NCBI GenBank assembly: GCA_001692895.1
Contig: KV748195.1
Location: 124,001-188,000, forward strand
Direction of reading: 5' to 3'
Length of the DNA stretch: 64,000 bases
DNA from: Cenococcum geophilum 1.58
Taxonomy: Eukaryota; Ascomycota; Dothideomycetes; Gloniales; Gloniaceae
Program-made: the position numbers and the translations under genes
Shown: positions 59,835 through 64,000 of the stretch, piece by piece
Position numbering within the stretch: position 1 is the first letter of the stretch
Layout of the letters: every line of letters starts with the position of its first letter
The notes under the pieces: generated by a model
What the model saw: only the letters and a program-made list of their open reading frames with translations
Told to the model about the DNA's origin: nothing
Databases searched by the model: none

Positions 59835-60550
59835 ATGTAGGTATATCTAATAATTATAAGCTCGTAAGAAGTTACTGTAAGTAACGTATATAAAAGTGCA
59901 TAAAAGAGACCGTATTTACAGTATATAGAGTGCTGCCATCCTAAGAAAGAGCTATTTGTCGGGATGCCCCGCTAAGCCTAATTAAGACTTATGCTACCTA
60001 AGTAAAGCTAAAATCGGACCCTTTTCTGTTAGATAGAGTTAAAATCCGGATTTAGGCTTTGAATTAGGTTTATATATGTCCTAATAAGGGAACGGGGCAT
60101 ACTAATATTAGGGTGTGGTTTTATACGAATTGCTAATATTCCTATCCCATGCACTATTAAGGTGCTCCTTTTATTGTGGCCTGTACGCGAATACTAAAAT
60201 ATTAACACGCGTCTCTATATAGCTTCTTATTGTGATTAAACCACTATAATAGGCTGTAAACGTTCTTCTAATAATGCAGATCTTGTTTAACCTAGAGTCG
60301 AATTATATATTAAATTTAAGCTTTATTACTATAATATTGGGTTATAATTAATTGATTAAATCTATAACTTTATTTTACTAAGACTTGATTAAATCTAGAG
60401 CCTCTAGTTGGCTTAGGAAAAGGAGTACCTTTTATAACGGCGCATAGGATAGCCTAAGAGTTATAAGATTCTACCTTTCCTTTTATATTTGTAATGTACT
60501 ATTTATATCCTTTTAGTCGGCCTCGTGGTTGCGAATGGGAATAAAGTTAG
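59835..60550. other. degenerate sequence between the recombinase relicts
   Basis: TA-rich. A short inverted pair, ATGCCCCG (about 59963) and CGGGGCAT (about 60093), may be the remains of an element end. No gene recognised. Confidence 0.4.
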
Positions 60551-60556
60551 TAGGTA

Positions 60557-63163
60557 TTAGTGAGATACCTTATAAACATTATGTGTATATCTTATGAAAT
60601 ATATTATCCCCTCTAGCTGCGTAGAACATTTGGGGTGGCAATATTTAAATTTTTTTTAATACTTAGGGTGTCGGAAATACCCTTCTATATATTTTTTAAG
60701 GACATCTTTTTGCGGTCTTGGGTGTATTATTTCTTTGTATATAAACCCATTATTACTAATATAAATAAGGCACACCGCGTAAGAAAGTGCTATAGGAAAT
60801 AGGCGTGTGTAACGAATAGCTTTAATTTTATTAGGCTTTATAGTAATCCGCTTTCGTTTTAGGGTCTTATTACTTTAACTCTTTCGCGAAATTTTGTTTA
60901 AGATACGCTCTAAGCTATATATAGCTTTCTTTTGCTTACTTATAAAAGATAAGTTGGGGGTATTAAAGAGAACAAAATCTATATTCTTTTGTTTTGATAT
61001 TTTGCGTTAAGGCGTTTCTTATTAATGGTATAGTTAAGCTAAGGCTTGGATGAATTTAACGTAAGCGTTGTTGTTTTTAAATGGCTTAAACAGTATACTG
61101 GCGATAGTGGCCTACTTTTGGATTTTAAATTTAACTTGTAGTAATATTAGCACCTCTATTAGACCCTTTTTACTAAGCTACTAAGCGATCTTAATTGTAT
61201 TAGCTGAATTATGGAAGTCGCGAATAGTCTTGTTTAATTATTCCCGATATAATCTTTAATATATTATGCCGATCTTCCGTTTGGTATCTTTATATTGCTA
61301 ATATAAGTTAGTTTTTATAGCCTTAGCAGTAAGCTAGAAGCCTATATTGCGGATTTAGTTCTTATACTCTTCTTGCTTACTATAAAGCTTTTTAAGCTTG
61401 GGGTAGTTCTAGAGTTCTTTGACCTGATTGTTACTAAGCTTAGTAGGTACGCGTTAATCTCGTAATAGGCCTATTCTTACGACAGATTTGATGAGGAGAT
61501 CTTGTAAAGGACTCCTAAAATAGATGCTTTAGTAATCGCGCGTAATATGCGTAGGTATATAATACTTTTCGTAAGTGCTACCGAGATAGCCTATGGTCTG
61601 GTTGCGCTCTTCTAGAAAGACATTGTCTATCTATAGTATTAGTATAGAATAAACGGAGCTTAGGGATAATAGTAGAGTGAACTTACCGTTAATGTTTTTA
61701 CCCGAAGCCCGTTATAATTAGTATAGCTCTAGCGCGATTTTAAACCTAGTAATAAGCCCTAACCGTATAAATATATTACGGTACTTTATGTATAGGAAGG
61801 CTTTATCTTTTAGAATATTAATACCCCTAGTTATATGTCTGACGTTATAGAAGAATAGCTAAGCTAGTGCTTTGTTGTTCCATCTAATGTATAGTACGTC
61901 TTAGTACGCTGGCACCTTTAGTCCGAAGATATCTTGAATACTTATAAAGTTATCTCGAAATGCCTTCTGCCTAATACTAATGGCTAAGATATATAAGATG
62001 ATGCAGAACGCAGGGAGTCCTTTAAGGTGGAAAGTAAATTTCTTCCTATATTTGGTTAGTGAGATATAGTGCAGTCTAGGCATAGAACTTAACTTATAGT
62101 CTACTATCCTTTTTCTTGTTCTTAATGTGTTCTAGGTTTACGTTCACTATAATTATGCTTTAGCTAGGGTCTTTTTCGCTGCAAATAATTATAACGTTAA
62201 TGTTTTTAAACTAGAGTGCCTTGTTGCTGCCTTTGGTACTAGCGCTTTTAACAAAAGCTTTTGGTCTTATAGCTGTGGCTACGCTAAGAAGGAGAAGAAG
62301 CGAAATTTAGACTTAAATAAAGCTATGTAGAGGCTTGGTATTATCTACCTAGAGAGTGTGTAGGATAGCGTAAAGGTCCTAGATGAATATAGTATGCTTT
62401 TCTTTTTCCGATTTATTAAGCCCTAGACTTAGGATCTACTTCTATAGCTATTAATATATCTTTATATAAGAGAGGATATAGTGAAGATATATATTATAAA
62501 TATTAGTTAGTATATTACCGTCCATTTTATGGCGCGTAAGGTCCCTATAGTATATGCTAATTTGTTTTTAATAGCTTCGTATTAAGCTCTCCTTCTTAAT
62601 TTAAAAATGTTTTTTCCGCTAGCGGAGATATGCTTTAAACACCTTTGGGTTGCATTTACGCAGCTAAACATCTAGGGTTTTTTAGGTCCTCTTTTTAATC
62701 TTTAAATAGTACCTAGTTTGCAGTAATTAGAAGAGTGTAATTATAGGTAGGCGGAGGATATATAATTTTACCCCTTCTAGAACTCCCTTTCCTTCTTCCA
62801 TAGTTTCTAGGTATAAGGAGTGTGGTTTGGTTTCGCAGGTCCTTCCTTCCCTAACTAAGTAATGTCCTCTAATATTTCCTTAGCTTTAGAATTTAATTCT
62901 ACGTTAGATTCCACGTTGGATTCCGCGTTGGATTTTATATACGGGCTATAGTCCAAATTAATACTAGTGCCTGGTTTAATATTTATATCTAGATCGGTAT
63001 CTAGGTCTAAATACGTATCTGAGCTTAATTTGTAGCTCGCCTTTAGATTAGAGTCTGGGCTTCTAAAGGGTAATAAGTATAGGTTTCGATTAGCGATAGC
63101 GTGCTAAACGGTAGCGGTGTATGGCGCTCCTCCCTTCCCCGTCCTCGGGGCAGGAGCAGCCAT
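60557..63163 (-). pseudogene. DUF3435 protein relict: captain-type tyrosine recombinase
   Basis: ATG at 63163 (MAAPAPRTGKGG) to TAA at 60557-60559 spans about 869 codons, a full family length. In order: an acidic N-terminus (SDTYLDLDTDLDINIKPG); NPKVFKAYLR.RKNIFKLRRR; the box I region LLLLLSVATAIRPKAFVKSA (62250-62310), where RPGALVES is expected; FIRLGLITRFKIALELYQL; the tyrosine region NQTIGYLGSTYEKYYIPTY (about 61550-61600); SIYFRSPLQDLLIKSVVRIG and L.RDQRVPT.LSNNQVKEL; and a C-terminal Cys/His part with IHPRPQKDVLKKYIEGYFRH and a YCHPKC motif. The ends share one frame, but box I is in another, so at least two indels occurred. DUF3435 proteins head Starship giant transposons and catalyse their integration. 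Stops lie at Gln/Trp codons. Confidence 0.88.
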
Positions 63164-63548
63164 TTTAATTCTTGTGCCGCCATTTCGGTGTTAATGAGCG
63201 AGTGCAACGGGTAGGCGAGTGGTTGGCATTGGGAAGACAAAGAGGCATAGTTGGAAGGGGTGGTGAGACTGAGGTTTGGTGAAGGTACCGAGAGCGACGA
63301 TGGGCCGACCGCTCCTTTAAGTAGGCGCTGGCCTATGACCGGCTTTAAGGGCCGCGCCATACTTAATTCACAGGAAGCGCCGAGGAGGGTTGCCTACGTT
63401 TCTGGCTCCTCTACGGTGATGGGAGGTGGGGTAGGCATGTTAAGCGAGCAGAGTCTCTTTAAAGCGGCGATGTGATAGGGCCTAAGCGAGGTGAGAATGC
63501 CTCCAAAAGCGGCGGCAAAACACCCCCAAAAACGGATGTATTTCCACC
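63164..63548. promoter_or_regulatory. unmutated upstream region of the DUF3435 relict
   Basis: From about 63080 to 63545 the sequence is GC-richer with normal CA and TG content, unlike both sides. Its position fits the promoter and 5' leader of the DUF3435 gene, but no TATA box or start site can be pointed to. Two overlapping open frames (105 codons minus, 74 codons plus) have no known motif. The sharp change at about 63545 to TA-rich sequence marks another junction. Confidence 0.35.
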
Positions 63549-64000
63549 ACCACATATATATATATAGTAATATAAAAACCTAATAAATACTACCGCTTTC
63601 TATAGAACTATTATCTAAAGCTTATATAAGCTAAGATATATACTACCTAAAATTATAAAATTATTTAAGACCTATAAGCTTATAAGGTGCTTACTAACAA
63701 TATACGCTAAGAGATTAAAGACGACCTCTATATATCTAAACGCGATATCTATTACATATCGGGGGGGCTAATTTAGCGCGGTTATGACCCAGGTTAATAC
63801 GAGGTTAGGGCTACCCCTGCTAATAACATACGCAAACCCCATATAAGGTCGCGTAGCGACCGCCCCCAAGTACTTTCGCACACGATTTTAGGCGAAAAGG
63901 TATATAATTTAAGTTTAATCGGTACTTCTGGGCGGTCGCGTAATGTTGCTCTAAATTTAAAAGTATAGTCGTATATTAAGGCGTCTTAGTCACTGCAGTG
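63549..64000. other. RIPped repeat sequence with a small inverted repeat
   Basis: GGTCGCGTAGCGACC (63848-63862) is a perfect short hairpin. GCGACCGCCC..AAGTAC (63856-63874) is matched in inverted order by GTACTT.TGGGCGGTCGC (63922-63939). These may be ends of a short element. The rest has no coherent gene. Confidence 0.45.

Noticed and set aside
11890..63163. A non-standard genetic code with TAA/TAG as Gln
   Set aside because: Trp codons are also turned into TAG or TGA, Gly into Ser, and catalytic Asp into Asn. Recoding cannot explain these, but C-to-T mutation does.
63043..63475. Two overlapping open frames of 105 and 74 codons
   Set aside because: They overlap each other and the N-terminus of the DUF3435 relict on other frames, and have no known motif.
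1..64000. tRNA or rRNA genes, telomere repeats
   Set aside because: None were recognised on either strand by reading. A tRNAscan or Rfam search would settle it.

Overview
The window looks like a gene-poor, heterochromatic stretch of a filamentous ascomycete (Pezizomycotina) genome that has been heavily mutated by repeat-induced point mutation (RIP). Almost every recognisable gene is broken in one way: conserved Gln and Trp codons read TAA, TAG or TGA, Gly reads Ser or Lys, and catalytic Asp reads Asn. These are the CA-to-TA and TG-to-TA changes expected of RIP. The families support a fungus: DUF3435, HET, FunK1 kinase, SesA/NB-ARC/TPR NLR, Tad1-like LINE and a Crypton/Ndc10-type recombinase. 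The species cannot be told from the window. I found no clearly intact large gene, no tRNA or rRNA, no telomere repeat and no CRISPR array. Many calls rest on conceptual translations made by eye.

Layout, left to right. 1-3.0 kb: unidentified degenerate sequence and a short less-mutated island cut by a 647-bp hAT-type element (3032-3678, 8-bp target duplication). 3.7-7.5 kb: unidentified degenerate coding-like sequence. 7498-8462: a MULE-like element with 45-bp inverted ends and a 9-bp duplication. 9.4-10.5 kb: an unknown gene relict running into a repeat shared, inverted, with 56.1-56.5 kb. 11.9-14.9 kb (minus): an NLR relict (SesA, NB-ARC, kinesin-light-chain TPRs). 16.1-18.2 kb and 19.4-21.4 kb (plus): two large relicts of unknown function, with a TPR fragment of a second NLR between them. 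22.9-23.4 kb: a perfect hairpin and an inverted-repeat element. 24-27 kb: unidentified. 27.2-28.85 kb: a LINE ORF1 relict. 28.9-30.0 kb (minus): a full-length, frame-perfect Tc1 transposase. 30.4-32.6 kb (plus): a FunK1 kinase relict. 33.06-33.2 kb: a 146-bp hairpin MITE. 33371-39347: a complete Ty1/copia element with 201-bp LTRs and TCTAG duplication. 39.6-44.3 kb (minus): a Tad1-like LINE. 45-47 kb (plus): an unknown relict with a 12-bp minisatellite. 47.07-48.64 kb (minus): a HET relict. 48.73-54.65 kb: a satellite of about 88 copies of a 67-bp unit. 55.6-56.5 kb: a less mutated copy of a 12-bp minisatellite gene. 57.0-59.8 kb (minus): a nuclease-like fragment fused to a Crypton-type recombinase that is split by a 1349-bp hAT-type element. 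60557-63163 (minus): a full-length DUF3435 relict, the family of Starship 'captain' recombinases. After that comes a short unmutated island and more repeat.

Taken together, a captain-type recombinase, allorecognition or cell-death genes (NLR, second NLR fragment, HET), a FunK1 kinase and large orphan families share one RIP-scarred tract. That gene mix is typical of fungal Starship giant transposons and of subtelomeric compartments. A decayed Starship is an attractive but unproven reading: no element boundaries could be fixed from this window.
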